Source: Azospirillum griseum
Lineage (GTDB): Bacteria > Pseudomonadota > Alphaproteobacteria > Azospirillales > Azospirillaceae
NCBI RefSeq assembly: GCF_003966125.1
Contig: NZ_RXMA01000029.1
Span: 1 to 64,000, forward strand
Length of the DNA: 64,000 nucleotides
Reading direction: 5' to 3'
Position 1 is the first letter of the stretch. Every line of letters begins with the position of its first letter. Under the pieces are notes generated by a model. It did no database searches, was not told where the DNA came from, and was given only the letters and a program-made list of their open reading frames with translations. Below are positions 9,101-17,423 of the stretch, in pieces. A program made the translations under genes and the position numbers.

Positions 9101-10287
9101 GGTCCATCGAACTGGCGCGGAAGCGGTGCGCCGATGGCGAAAGCCTGTGCGATGGTTGGCATGCCACCACCCACCGCCACGGTGTCGAACCAGTCGCGCC
9201 CGATGATCTCGTCGGGTCGATATCCGGTGATGTCCGCCGCTGTTTCGTTGAAAATCCGGACGATGCCGTTGCGGTCCAGACCAACCACCAGAACATTGGC
9301 GTTCTGGACCAGTTGCTGGGCGAAATTGCGCTGCGCGCGCAATTCGTCCTCGTGCCGGGAAAAGCGCAGGAGAGTTCCGGTGGCGATCACCCCAACCAGC
9401 GCCAGGATGCCTCCCTTCAGCAGTGAGTGGTCCCGCCATTCGCGGAGAACAACGTCCTGGGGCAGGCCGACGGTGATGACCAGTTCGGGATAGGCGGTTC
9501 CGCGCGTGACCACCAGACTCGGCCGCTCTTCCACCACCGTGGGGGCCAGCGACCGCGTCATGCGTTGGCCGGAGGCGCGGTATTCCGCAAAGGGTGCCCG
9601 CCGGACCACGGATTGCCCGATGAATGTTTCCGGCTTTGGGAAGCGGGATGCGATGGTCCCGTCGCTGGAGAGCAGCGCCGCGAAACCACCATCGCCCGGA
9701 TTGACCGTTTCCAGGATGCTGACGAAATATTCCGGCGGCAGCGAGGCCAGCGTCACCCCGTCCCAATCCGTCGGCGTCATTTGCCGGGCGCGGGACGCGA
9801 ACAGCACCTGTGCGCCGGTGCTGGACAGGGTGGGGCCATGGATGAAAAGCCGTTCCCGGTTTTCAGCGCGCAGCGGGATGGTGTAATAGGGGCGTTGGCT
9901 GGCGTCGAACCCCAGCAGATCGGCGCGTGTGGTCAGAATGGCGCGCCCGGTCCCGTCGGTGATGGAGATGCTGCGCACCTCGTCCAACGCATCGACGCGC
10001 GCCTTCATATACGCCAGCAAGGTGTCAGCGTCCTGTGGACTGCGGATGTTCAGGGATTCACGCCCCACATCCTGCAACAGCACATCAATGGCGCGAATCC
10101 GTCCGGACACGCTTTCATCGGCGACGCGGGCCAATTGCTCCAACCGCTCAAACGCATCGTCCATCGTCTTGCGGTAATCGAAGACGATTTCCAAAGCACC
10201 CAGCGCAATGACCATGCCGATGATAAAGGCGCTGGCAATTCCCAGAAGGCGGCGGCGCCGGGCGTTCTTCAGACTGTCAGCGGGCAT
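6181..10287 (-). CDS. Hybrid sensor histidine kinase: Cache-PAS3-HisKA-HATPase-REC-REC-Hpt
   Basis: This 1368-residue inner-membrane phosphorelay kinase begins with a transmembrane helix (~13-35), a periplasmic double-Cache domain and a second transmembrane helix (~288-306). Three cytoplasmic PAS domains follow (~320-440, ~445-560, ~570-690; for example NAADI-type ETAADITGYRPDEIIGRD in the first). HisKA has the phospho-accepting His near 713 (MSHEIRTPLNAILG). HATPase shows N box NLTSNAIKFTETG, VEDSGIGIA and GGSGLGLAI. Two receivers follow, with Asp near 1006 (VVVDWKMPDMDG) and 1155 (VLMDVHMPVMDG). A C-terminal Hpt domain has its His near 1305 (LHALKGAAGN). Every phosphotransfer residue is present. 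The final output regulator is not adjacent; the next gene downstream carries a non-phosphorylatable receiver. Confidence 0.95.
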   Translation of the reverse strand: MPADSLKNARRRRLLGIASAFIIGMVIALGALEIVFDYRKTMDDAFERLEQLARVADESVSGRIRAIDVLLQDVGRESLNIRSPQDADTLLAYMKARVDALDEVRSISITDGTGRAILTTRADLLGFDASQRPYYTIPLRAENRERLFIHGPTLSSTGAQVLFASRARQMTPTDWDGVTLASLPPEYFVSILETVNPGDGGFAALLSSDGTIASRFPKPETFIGQSVVRRAPFAEYRASGQRMTRSLAPTVVEERPSLVVTRGTAYPELVITVGLPQDVVLREWRDHSLLKGGILALVGVIATGTLLRFSRHEDELRAQRNFAQQLVQNANVLVVGLDRNGIVRIFNETAADITGYRPDEIIGRDWFDTVAVGGGMPTIAQAFAIGAPLPRQFDGPIRTKNGHLRRVSWQNSVVTGQDIVAMSFGIDITERIATEEQLKTSKRFIQAVTDSLPGMVGYWDAGLRCRFANKSYLHWFGKPPEAIIGHSMVDLLGERLFAQNEPYIRRVLRGEPQNFERILTKPSGEVGCTWAHYIPDINASGAVIGFFVLVNDITPLKRAEDALRATMNRLSLATKAGGIGVWEVEYPSRTLRWDDRMFQLYGKEPMDGPIPYEVWRSSCLPEDLPRVERELEEAVQTHQDLDTEFRIVVPGQGIRHIKTAALVDYDESGQARRIIGVNWDITSIREKEAAFQAAQWTAEKANRAKSEFLANMSHEIRTPLNAILGLSHLLGRTDLNTEQQDFVSKITQSGRGLLSIINDILDFSRVEAGRMELDVAPFDLSALLDAVSTIMSVSASTKDLELLIDLAPDTPVALMGDASRLRQVLINLTSNAIKFTETGTIMLRVEAVDGDEERQTLRFSVEDSGIGIAAEALPLLFTAFSQADSSTTRRYGGSGLGLAISKQFVGLMGGEIGVESQPGHGSRFWFTVPLMPAAPPPESKPSGLTERLTPLNVLIADDHDIARRVIADTAGCLGWNADTADGGPAAVELAQRRVRSGQPYDVVVVDWKMPDMDGLTVSRQIRGLSGGAQPPIVIMATAFNRDTLLHTPGAGMVDAILVKPVTASALHNAVVEARAHRGARGGDRAGDPVAGSQPIARNRLSGVRLLVVEDNAINQSVAQRVLELEGAIVALVGDGQQAVDRLKADPTAFDVVLMDVHMPVMDGYEATGRIRRDLGLVTLPIIALTAGALAEERAHAEQIGMNDFIAKPFDVDDMVGCIRRHVSLSPCAPTPPAGSNPPGASGPTAVDGPSIPGVDMVQLLHRLGGDTSLVALLIPRFITEFGDTASRVRDQMRAGDGAEATRTLHALKGAAGNMAAVDIAVLAQTAENAVKDGRHGDLPGLLKRMDAAFTALKHHTAKIPAPPPITAV

Positions 10288-10400
10288 GGGCGAAGCCGGG
10301 TGGTTGATCCGGATGTATGGGCATCAGCATTGACACGGTGCCTTGATGCATGTCACGTCAAATTGCTGAACAAACGCGCTTATTTCCCAAAACCGCCCCG

Positions 10401-11282
10401 ATGCCAACCGACGCCCTTCTTGCCGTTCTGCTTGGTGCCGTATTGCACGCGGGATGGAACACCGCGATCAAGTCCGGGACGGACACCCGGCGCGACACGG
10501 TGCTCGTTGCCGGTGGCGCGGCTGTGATTGCAGCACTGTTTTTGCCTTGGCTGGGCGTTCCAACGGCTGCGAGTCTGCCCTGCCTCGTGGCGTCAGCCTG
10601 TCTTCAGCTTCTCTATTTCCGTTTGGTCGCTGCGGCGTATCGCTGCGGTGACATGAGTCTGGCCTATCCGTTGATGCGGGGAACACCGCCGCTGCTGATC
10701 GCGGCGTGCAGCGGCTTTCTGTTGGATGAACAGCTCTCCGCGTCCGCTTGGGCTGGCACGTCTCTTGTGTGTGCCGGGGTGCTGACCCTGGCCCTGAGCG
10801 GGCGTCCTGCCAACGTCCAGACTGCGAACGCGCATACTGCCAACGGGTGTCCGACCGACGGGCCGAAGCCACGACTGGTTGCGGTGCTGGGGGTACCCCT
10901 GGCCAACGCGGCGGTGATCGCGGCCTACACCGTGATTGATGGTGTGGGGGTGCGGTTGTCTGGAAACCCCCCGTCCTACACGCTCTGGGTGTTTCTGCTG
11001 GCCGGCATCCCTGTGGTTCTGGGCGGGGGGCCGGGACTGGCGGTTTACGCCCGCACCCGCTGGCCGGTCGCCGTGGTGGGCGGTTTTTGCGTTGTGGCTT
11101 CATACGGTTTGGCGCTTTGGGCGATGACCCGTGCGCCGGTCGCCACGGTGGCGGCTTTGCGCGAAAGCTCTATTCTGTTCGCTCTTTTGTTCGCCGCGCT
11201 TATCCTGAGGGAGCGGATTGGCTGGTGGCGGGCCGCATCCGGTGCGGCGATTGCGTTGGGGGCGGCGGCGCTCCGGTTATAA
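10401..11282 (+). CDS. EamA/DMT-family transporter
   Basis: This is a drug/metabolite-superfamily inner-membrane exporter of 293 residues with about ten hydrophobic helices and two EamA repeats. Repeat 1 contains HAGWNTAIKSG near residue 18 and YRCGDMSLAYPLMRGTPPLL near residue 85. Repeat 2 contains TRAPVATVAALRESSILFAL near residue 240. A polar loop rich in Asn/Thr/Ala (residues ~140-160) separates the halves. I preferred the ATG at 10401, which starts right at the first helix; an in-frame ATG at 10350 would add 17 polar residues, and neither has a strong ribosome-binding site. Its stop overlaps the convergent LysR gene by 6 nt. The substrate is unknown. Confidence 0.88.
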   Translation: MPTDALLAVLLGAVLHAGWNTAIKSGTDTRRDTVLVAGGAAVIAALFLPWLGVPTAASLPCLVASACLQLLYFRLVAAAYRCGDMSLAYPLMRGTPPLLIAACSGFLLDEQLSASAWAGTSLVCAGVLTLALSGRPANVQTANAHTANGCPTDGPKPRLVAVLGVPLANAAVIAAYTVIDGVGVRLSGNPPSYTLWVFLLAGIPVVLGGGPGLAVYARTRWPVAVVGGFCVVASYGLALWAMTRAPVATVAALRESSILFALLFAALILRERIGWWRAASGAAIALGAAALRL

Positions 11283-12212
11283 GGCCGGTCGAAGGGGGCC
11301 ATCCGCTGTTGGCTTGGCCGCGTTCATCTCCTCCGCCAGCGTGTCGAGAAACAGCGCCACCATCGGTTCGTCCCGCGCGTTGGGAACGGTGGCCGCCTGG
11401 AAGCGCGATTTGGTGCCGAACAGATCCGGGCGCAGCGGGCGCATCCGCCCGGTGGCGGTGTCCGGGGCGGCGTAGTGATCGGGCAGATAGCCCAGATAGG
11501 CCCCCGACAGCACCAGCCGCGCCGTGGCCTCCATGTCGCTGACCACAGCGCGCGGGGCGGCGATGGCGAACAGCTTCATATCGCGCAACCCCCAATAGCT
11601 GCGGGCGACGATGCGGTGCTGCCGCACCAACTCGATGCTGATGGCCGAATCGTCGATGGTGAACAGCGGGTGGTTGCGACCGCAATAGAGATTCTGCTGT
11701 TCGGTGTAGAGGTCGCTGTAGGTCAGACCCAAAGCCACGCGCGGAAAGCCGCCGATGGCCAGGTGCAGTTGGCGCGACACCACATCGCGCAGCAGGTCGC
11801 TCGGCGGGCGGGTCACGATGGACAGGACCACATCGGGGGCCGCCTCGGCAAAACGGGCGAAGACCCGATCCAGGGGCAGGTTGGGGTCGCTGATGGTGTT
11901 GTCGACCATGCCCAGCGCCAGCGTGCCCGTCATCCGGTTCTGCAAGGCGCGGGCGCGCTGTTCGAAGCGGTCCAGCGCCAGGAACAGGTGCCGCGCCTCC
12001 TCATAAATCGCGGTCCCTTCCGCCGTCAGGGCGAAACCGCCGCGCCCACGCCGACACAGGGTCAGACCCAGACGGCTTTCCAGCGCGGCCATGTGGCTGG
12101 AGATCGTCGGCAGCGACAGATTCAGCTCGCCTTGCGCGGCGGCGAAGCCGCCGGATTCGGCGATGGTCAGGAAGATGCGCAGCAGGCGCAGGTCGGTGGT
12201 GTCGAGATGCAT
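11277..12212 (-). CDS. LysR-family transcriptional regulator
   Basis: This 311-residue LTTR has an N-terminal winged helix (residues 1-62, LRLLRIFLTIAESGGFAAAQ… then LSLPTISSHMAALESRLGLT). The remainder is a periplasmic-binding-like effector domain from about 90 to 295. The inducer is unknown. It lies 58 nt downstream of another LysR gene on the same strand, so the two may be co-transcribed. Its 3' end overlaps the EamA transporter gene in convergent orientation by 6 nt, an arrangement that could cause antisense interference but gives no clear functional link. Confidence 0.93.
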   Translation of the reverse strand: MHLDTTDLRLLRIFLTIAESGGFAAAQGELNLSLPTISSHMAALESRLGLTLCRRGRGGFALTAEGTAIYEEARHLFLALDRFEQRARALQNRMTGTLALGMVDNTISDPNLPLDRVFARFAEAAPDVVLSIVTRPPSDLLRDVVSRQLHLAIGGFPRVALGLTYSDLYTEQQNLYCGRNHPLFTIDDSAISIELVRQHRIVARSYWGLRDMKLFAIAAPRAVVSDMEATARLVLSGAYLGYLPDHYAAPDTATGRMRPLRPDLFGTKSRFQAATVPNARDEPMVALFLDTLAEEMNAAKPTADGPLRPAL

Positions 12213-12270
12213 GGTCCCACTCTGCGCAAGCCAGCGGCGTTGCGCAACCGCCCGGCGGCTCTGCGTGCCC

Positions 12271-13119
12271 TCACACCCGGCGGCGGCAGAGGGTCAGGAA
12301 GTCGTCGCGTTCGCTCCATCCGTCCTCCATTTGGGCGTAGAGGCCGAAAACCGCCGTCGGCAAGGCGGGCAAGGCCAGGGCCGCGCCGACCTCGGCCAGA
12401 ATCGGGCCGCTCAGGCTGTGGCGGGTGCGGACGGTCACGCCGACTCCGGCCTCCACCGCCGCGCGCAGGCCCGACAGGCTGGGGCTGGTCGCCGCCAACC
12501 GCGCCGTCCGCCCGGCTTGCGCCAGCGCGTCCAACGCGGCGGCGCGAAAACCGCATGGCGCTTCGAACAGGGCGAGCGGCAACGGGCGGTCCGCCGGGCA
12601 ATCCAGGCCGCGCGCGCCGATCCACAGCATCGGCTCTTCCGCGACCACCGCCACCAGCGTCGGATCGGGCCGGTGCAGGGCCAGCGCGACGTCGAGCGCG
12701 CCGCTGCGCACCGCCTCGATCACCGCGTGCGAACGGTCGATGCGCAGGGTCAACTCCACCTCGGGGTGATCGAGCGCAAAGCGGCGCAGCAGGTCGGGCA
12801 GCAGCGCTTCGGCCATGTCCTGGGTGGCTCCCACGCGCAAGGGGCGGCGCTCCTTGCGCTGGAAGGCCGCGAGCGCTTCGTCGTTCAACGCCAGCAGCCG
12901 ATGGGCGTAGCCGAGCAGCCGTTCGCCCGCCGGGGTCAACTCCACCCCGCGCGCGTTGCGGCGCAGGACGGTGACGCCCAACTCCTCCTCCAGTTTCTGG
13001 ATGCGCAAGCTGACCGCCGAGGGCGAACGCCCGACCAGATCGGCGGTGTCGGCGAAGCTGCGACCCTGCGCGATCAGCAGGAAGGAGCGCAGCACGGCAA
13101 GGTCGAAGGTGCGAAGCAT
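12271..13119 (-). CDS. LysR-family transcriptional regulator, divergent from tautomerase
   Basis: This 282-residue LTTR has its HTH at residues 1-60 (FDLAVLRSFLLIAQGRSFAD… then GRSPSAVSLRIQKLEEELG) and an effector domain at ~88-275. I chose the ATG at 13119; a longer open frame to 13200 runs through the AT-rich promoter region and has no family similarity. It is transcribed divergently from the tautomerase gene (start 13223), the classic LTTR arrangement, so it probably controls that gene and itself. The domain layout resembles regulators acting on neighbouring metabolic genes, but the ligand cannot be inferred. Confidence 0.93.
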   Translation of the reverse strand: MLRTFDLAVLRSFLLIAQGRSFADTADLVGRSPSAVSLRIQKLEEELGVTVLRRNARGVELTPAGERLLGYAHRLLALNDEALAAFQRKERRPLRVGATQDMAEALLPDLLRRFALDHPEVELTLRIDRSHAVIEAVRSGALDVALALHRPDPTLVAVVAEEPMLWIGARGLDCPADRPLPLALFEAPCGFRAAALDALAQAGRTARLAATSPSLSGLRAAVEAGVGVTVRTRHSLSGPILAEVGAALALPALPTAVFGLYAQMEDGWSERDDFLTLCRRRV

Positions 13120-13129
13120 GACTGCTAAT

Positions 13130-13145
13130 AACTCAATTTGAAGTT
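13130..13145. promoter_or_regulatory. Candidate LysR operator
   Basis: AACT-N8-AGTT (13130-13145), within a clearly AT-rich patch, lies 11 nt upstream of the LysR start and about 80 nt upstream of the tautomerase start. Its dyad and position fit an LTTR recognition or autoregulation site. The palindrome is short and could be chance. Confidence 0.3.
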
Positions 13146-13222
13146 CATATAAACGAGTTTTTCTGAATTTTGTGACAGCGCTACAGTCGGAGCATTCCAT
13201 CCCTCACCGAACGGAGCCGACC

Positions 13223-13627
13223 ATGCCGCACATCACCGTCACCCTGTCCGCCGACGCGTCCCCCGCCCTGTCGGCGCGGGTTGCCCAGGGTGTCACCGCC
13301 ATCACCGCCCGCGTCCTGCGCAAGCAGCCCGGCGTGACCGCCGTTGCCGTCAGCGCGATTGCCCCCGACCATTGGTTCATCGGCGACCGCAGCCTGACCG
13401 ATCTGGGGATGGCCAGCGCGTGGCTGGCGATCACCATCACCGCCAGCACCAACAGCAAGGACGAAAAGGCCGCGTATCTGCGCGAGATCTTCGCCTTTCT
13501 CGCTTCTGTTGCCGGTCCCCTGCACGAGACCAGCTACGCCCTGGTGCAGGAGGTTCCGGCGGACGCCTATGGCTATGGCGGGCGGACGCAGGAGCACCGC
13601 TACATCGCCGCCACGCTGGCGGCCTGA
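13223..13627 (+). CDS. 4-oxalocrotonate tautomerase-superfamily protein
   Basis: This 134-residue tautomerase-superfamily enzyme begins MPHITVTLS. After Met removal this exposes the catalytic N-terminal Pro typical of the fold. The length is that of the fused two-repeat subgroup (cis-CaaD/MSAD-like) rather than the ~62-residue 4-OT. Two beta-alpha-beta units are apparent, one up to about residue 60 and one around WLAITITASTNSKDEKAAYL onward. The ATG at 13223 has GGAG about 8 nt upstream and keeps the Pro at position 2; a longer frame from 13172 would destroy this. The divergent LysR gene is the likely regulator. The substrate is unknown. Confidence 0.88.
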   Translation: MPHITVTLSADASPALSARVAQGVTAITARVLRKQPGVTAVAVSAIAPDHWFIGDRSLTDLGMASAWLAITITASTNSKDEKAAYLREIFAFLASVAGPLHETSYALVQEVPADAYGYGGRTQEHRYIAATLAA

Positions 13628-13710
13628 ACCGGGCGACGCGCGGTCGTTGACAGGGCCGGACGGCACTGGTCTGATCCGGCGCAACGCGCAACCCGGCAGG
13701 TGAAACGGTC

Positions 13711-15954
13711 ATGGCCACGATTCTGGAAGCCCTGTCCATCGCCTTTGACCATCACCGCGCCGGGCGTCTGGTGGAAGCGGAAACGCTGTACGGCCGCATC
13801 CTCGACGTCGATCCCACCAACGCCACCGCCTTGCAGCTTCTGGGGGCGCTGCTGGCGGACCGGGGCGAGGATGCCCGCGCCGCCGACCTGCTCGCCCGCT
13901 CGCTGGAACAGGCGGAGGGCAACGCCGACGTGCACCTCAACCGCGCTCTGGTCGTGGCCCGGCTGGGGCAGTTGGACGAGGCGGAGGCGCATTACCGCCG
14001 CGCGCTGACACTGGCCCCGACCCACCCGTCGGCGCGCAACAATCTGGGCCTGCTGCTGCGCGACAGCGGACGGCGGGAGGAGGCGGTCGCGATGCTCCGC
14101 CAGGCGGTGGCCGATCACCCGACCTTTGCCCAAGCCTGGTTCAACCTCGCGGCCACGCTCGACGGCGCGGTCGCGGTGGAGGAGGTGGCGGACACGCTCG
14201 ACCGGGCCATAGGCCACTGTCCGGACTTCGCCCCTCTGCGCACCGCGCGGGCGCGGTTGCAACCCAGCCTGGATCAAAGGCAGGCCGAACGCACGTTGGC
14301 GCAGGCCCAAAGCCTGCACGCGCAAGGCCGTCTGGACGACGCGCTGGTCCTGTGCCGCAACGCCATGGCGGCGGCGGATGCCCCTCACACGCTGGGCAAC
14401 CTGCTGGAGGATCTGGGGCGCAGCGACGCGGCGGTGGAGTGGCAACGCCGCGCGGTGGCGCTGCAACCGGACGACGCGCGCGCCTTTTACGCGCTGGGCA
14501 CGCTGCACGCCCGCGCCCACCGCTATGGTGCGGCGCGGGCGGCTTGCGCGCGGGCGCAAACCCTGGTTCCGCATGTTCCCAAGGTGCACATGGCGATGGG
14601 TGGGATCTGCTTCGAGCAGGGCGACCTGCCCGCCGCCATCACCGCCCTGCGCCGGGCGCTGGCCCTTGACCCGGACCTGTGGCAGGCCCGTTCCGGTCTG
14701 CTCTTTGCCCTGGGGTTTGACGAGGAGGCCGATCCCGACGACGTCTATCAGGAGCATCGGGCGTTCGACCGCCAGCACATCGCCCCGCTGGGCCTGGCTC
14801 CCGCCCCCCACACCAACAGCCGGGACCCGGAGCGCCGCTTGCGGGTGGGCTATGTCTCGCCGAATTTCTACGGCCACCCTTGCGGCAATTTCGTGCTGCC
14901 CCTGGTGGAAAACGCTGACCGCGCGGGCTTTTCCGTCACCTGTTACGCCACCAGCCCGGTGCGCGACGCCCTGACCGACGCGTTCGAGCGCGCCGCCGAC
15001 CGTTTCGTTCTGTGCCATGATCTGGACGACGAGGCGCTGGCCGCGCGCATCCGCGCCGATGGCATCGATCTGCTGGTTGATTGCTCCGGCCACCTCACCG
15101 GGCACCGGCTGTTCACCTTTGCCCGCAAACCGGCCCCGATCCAAATCAGCTACCCGCTCTACCCCGACACCACCGGCCTGTCGGCGATGGATTACCGGAT
15201 CATGGACCGCTGGTTCGCCCCACCCGGTTCCGACGTCTGGCATTCGGAGGCGCTGATCCGTCTGCCCGACATCTATGTCGTCTTCAAACCCCGCCCGAGC
15301 GACGCCGCCCCCGACCCGGTTCCACCGGCCATGACGCGCGGCTTTGTCACCTTCGGCAGCTTCAACAACCTGTCCAAGCTGGGGGATCGCACCGTCGCCG
15401 CCTGGGCCGCCATTCTGCGCGGCGCGCCAACGGCAAAGCTGCTGCTGAAATGGCGCAGCCTGAACGATCCGGACTTCGCCGCCGCCACCCGCGCCCGTTT
15501 CACCGCCCTGGGGGTGGAGGGGGAGCGGATCGAACTGATGGGCTGGACCGGCGACCCGCACGAGGCCTACCGCCGCGTGGACATCGCCCTGGATCCGCTG
15601 ATCGCCAACGGCGGGACCACCAGCTGTGAGGCGCTGTGGATGGGCGTGCCGGTGCTGACCTGCGCCGGGCGGCGGATGTTCTCGTGCGTGGGCGAATGCT
15701 ATCTGGAAAACATCGGGATGACCGAACTGATCACCCGTTCGGTGGACGCGTTCGTGGCGCTGGGGGTGGAACTGGCCGGGGATCCGGCGCGCATCGCCCG
15801 TTTGCGACAGGGATTGCGCGAACGGGTGGCGTCGTCCCCGCTGATGGACGCGCCGCGTTACGTCCGCCACCTGGAGCGGGCCTACCGTTTGGTGTGGCGG
15901 CGCTGGTGCGCCGGGTTGCCGCCAGCTCCGATCGGGCCGGAGGCCTTCAGCTGA
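13711..15954 (+). CDS. TPR-repeat GT41 (SPINDLY/OGT-like) glycosyltransferase
   Basis: This 747-residue cytoplasmic protein has an N-terminal superhelix of tetratricopeptide repeats (residues ~5-365, for example AETLYGRILDVDPTNATAL and AEAHYRRALTLAPTHPSARN). The C-terminal GT41 catalytic region runs from ~375 to 740. Recognisable catalytic elements are LRVGYVSPNFYGHPCGNF, the SGHLTGHRLFTFARKPAPIQ region, FGSFNNLSKLGDRT and GGTTSCEALWMGVPVLT. By homology to O-GlcNAc transferase and bacterial SPINDLY-like enzymes it transfers a nucleotide-activated sugar to protein, but the acceptor is unknown. No flagellin or surface-protein gene is adjacent. It follows the tautomerase gene after 83 nt. Confidence 0.93.
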   Translation: MATILEALSIAFDHHRAGRLVEAETLYGRILDVDPTNATALQLLGALLADRGEDARAADLLARSLEQAEGNADVHLNRALVVARLGQLDEAEAHYRRALTLAPTHPSARNNLGLLLRDSGRREEAVAMLRQAVADHPTFAQAWFNLAATLDGAVAVEEVADTLDRAIGHCPDFAPLRTARARLQPSLDQRQAERTLAQAQSLHAQGRLDDALVLCRNAMAAADAPHTLGNLLEDLGRSDAAVEWQRRAVALQPDDARAFYALGTLHARAHRYGAARAACARAQTLVPHVPKVHMAMGGICFEQGDLPAAITALRRALALDPDLWQARSGLLFALGFDEEADPDDVYQEHRAFDRQHIAPLGLAPAPHTNSRDPERRLRVGYVSPNFYGHPCGNFVLPLVENADRAGFSVTCYATSPVRDALTDAFERAADRFVLCHDLDDEALAARIRADGIDLLVDCSGHLTGHRLFTFARKPAPIQISYPLYPDTTGLSAMDYRIMDRWFAPPGSDVWHSEALIRLPDIYVVFKPRPSDAAPDPVPPAMTRGFVTFGSFNNLSKLGDRTVAAWAAILRGAPTAKLLLKWRSLNDPDFAAATRARFTALGVEGERIELMGWTGDPHEAYRRVDIALDPLIANGGTTSCEALWMGVPVLTCAGRRMFSCVGECYLENIGMTELITRSVDAFVALGVELAGDPARIARLRQGLRERVASSPLMDAPRYVRHLERAYRLVWRRWCAGLPPAPIGPEAFS

Positions 15955-16332
15955 TGCGTCGAATTGTGGCGATTTTGAAACCAAATGCCTAGAGATGTAA
16001 GGAATTGAACCACCACCCCAACGTGTGGAGTGTCGACCATGTTTTGACCAAACGAACAATGGACTCCGGATGTTTGGTCCGAATCCCCCTGTCCTGACAG
16101 CGTCACCCGTTCATCGCGCAATCAACCGACAGGGCAAACGGAGAAGACCTGAGGATTCCGGGAAAGATCGAATGCAACTCAAAACCAAATCAAGTCGCGT
16201 TTTTCCACATGTCCAGGCTGAGATCAAAAGCCACAGCGTGTTGGTTGGTTGAAATTTTTTGAATGCTCTTCCTTGTGGCGCGCATCATCGCGCTGTGCGA
16301 TAAGTCGCATAAGTGTGGCAAGGGAGAGAGAC
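15955..16332. other. 378-nt non-coding gap with lower GC
   Basis: I see no credible gene here. GC is lower than in the flanking genes. It contains an inverted repeat (16046-16079), listed separately, and near 16310-16332 a strong ribosome-binding site (AGGGAGAGAG) serving the DctP-like gene. The promoter of that gene should lie in roughly 16240-16310, but I cannot fix -35/-10 boxes with confidence. Confidence 0.6.
16046..16079. repeat. Perfect 8-bp inverted repeat with 18-nt loop
   Basis: GACCAAAC (16046-16053) and GTTTGGTC (16072-16079) are exact complements. The loop also contains small internal symmetry (GGACTCCGG). It may be the transcription end of the GT41 gene or an operator for the downstream operon. 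There is no T-tract after it. Confidence 0.45.
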
Positions 16333-17379
16333 ATGCGTGCATACCGGCGTTCTTTGATCACTCTGGTATGTTTTTCCGTGTTTTTCACGTTGTTTGCACA
16401 ATCCGCGTTCGCTGACGTGACGCTGCGATTCGGCACCGTGTTCACCCCCACCACCTCAACCTATCGGATGTTGGTGGAAGCCTGCCGCAAGATCGAGACG
16501 GAGACGAACAACGCCGTCGCCATCGACATCCGCCCCAGCGGCGAATACGGCAAACCCACCGAACTGATGAAGCTGGTGGACAGCGGCGACATTGAAATCG
16601 CCTACACCGTCCAGGGCTACAGCCCCACCCGTTTCGTCGCCAGTTCGGTGATCGAACTGCCGCTGATCCGCCGCACGGCGGTTGGTGGCACGAAGGCGTT
16701 GTGGGATTTGTACGAGTCGGGGGTGCTCAGCCACGATTACGAGGGCTTGAAGGTGGTCGGGCTGTGGGCCTTGCCGACCTATGGCATCTTCACCGCCAGC
16801 CGCCCGATGGAATCACCGCGCGATCTGCGCGGCCTGCGCATCCGCAACCCCAGCAAGACCGTGGGGCGGGCGCTGGCCAAGCTGGGCGTCATTCCGGTGG
16901 CGCTGCCGCTGAACAGCATGGCCGCCGGAATCCAGAGCAACCTCATCGATGGGGTTTCCTATGGGTGGTATTCGTCGACCACCACCGGCGGGGCGGATGG
17001 CAAGCCATTGATGAACCAGTTGACCCATCTTCTGGACATCAATTTCTCCGGCCCGGTGGTGATGCTGGCGATGAAGCGCGCGACCTTCGACGCGCTGCCC
17101 GACCCGGTCAAGGCCGCGTTCGACAAGCATCTCGGCAAGCCCGTTTCCCTCGCCATCGCCGAGGAGCGCGACCAGATCGAAGAAGACATGAAGCGCAAGC
17201 TGGCCGAGGACGGCCAGCACAAGGTCAAGCGCTTCACGCCGACGCAAATGACCGAGATCCGCGACGAGCTGGAAGAGGTTTACGCCGATTGGGCCACCGG
17301 TCTGAACGAGCAGGGGCTGGATGGCCGCAAGCTGCTCGACGCCGCGCGCAAGGCCCTCGCCGCCTACGAAAAGCCGTAA
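16333..17379 (+). CDS. DctP-like periplasmic solute-binding protein
   Basis: This 348-residue TRAP-type (DctP family) periplasmic binding protein has a signal peptide at residues 1-27 (MRAYRRSLITL…, ending QSAFA) followed by the fold's first strand VTLRFGTVFTPTTSTYRM. The family's carboxylate-binding region is recognisable around RDLRGLRIRNPSKTVGRALA (the conserved Arg of the TRAP signature) and GVSYGW. The ATG at 16333 follows the ribosome-binding site AGGGAGAGAG. No dctQ/dctM permease genes are present; instead the next gene, 44 nt downstream, is a chemoreceptor. The protein is therefore more likely to present a ligand, probably an organic acid, to that receptor than to feed a local transporter. 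The ligand is not predictable. Confidence 0.88.
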   Translation: MRAYRRSLITLVCFSVFFTLFAQSAFADVTLRFGTVFTPTTSTYRMLVEACRKIETETNNAVAIDIRPSGEYGKPTELMKLVDSGDIEIAYTVQGYSPTRFVASSVIELPLIRRTAVGGTKALWDLYESGVLSHDYEGLKVVGLWALPTYGIFTASRPMESPRDLRGLRIRNPSKTVGRALAKLGVIPVALPLNSMAAGIQSNLIDGVSYGWYSSTTTGGADGKPLMNQLTHLLDINFSGPVVMLAMKRATFDALPDPVKAAFDKHLGKPVSLAIAEERDQIEEDMKRKLAEDGQHKVKRFTPTQMTEIRDELEEVYADWATGLNEQGLDGRKLLDAARKALAAYEKP

Positions 17380-17423
17380 CCGTCCTGCGGACCGCATCCC
17401 CCTTGCGCTGAGGAATTTCCGCC

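Noticed and set aside
16265..16330. Sigma-54 promoter (TGGCGCG…ATCGC) before the DctP-like gene
   Set aside because: The -12 GC element does not match TTGCA and the spacing is not convincing.
16333..17379. TRAP transporter operon
   Set aside because: Only the periplasmic binding protein is encoded. The neighbouring genes are a GT41 enzyme and a chemoreceptor, and no dctQ or dctM genes are present.
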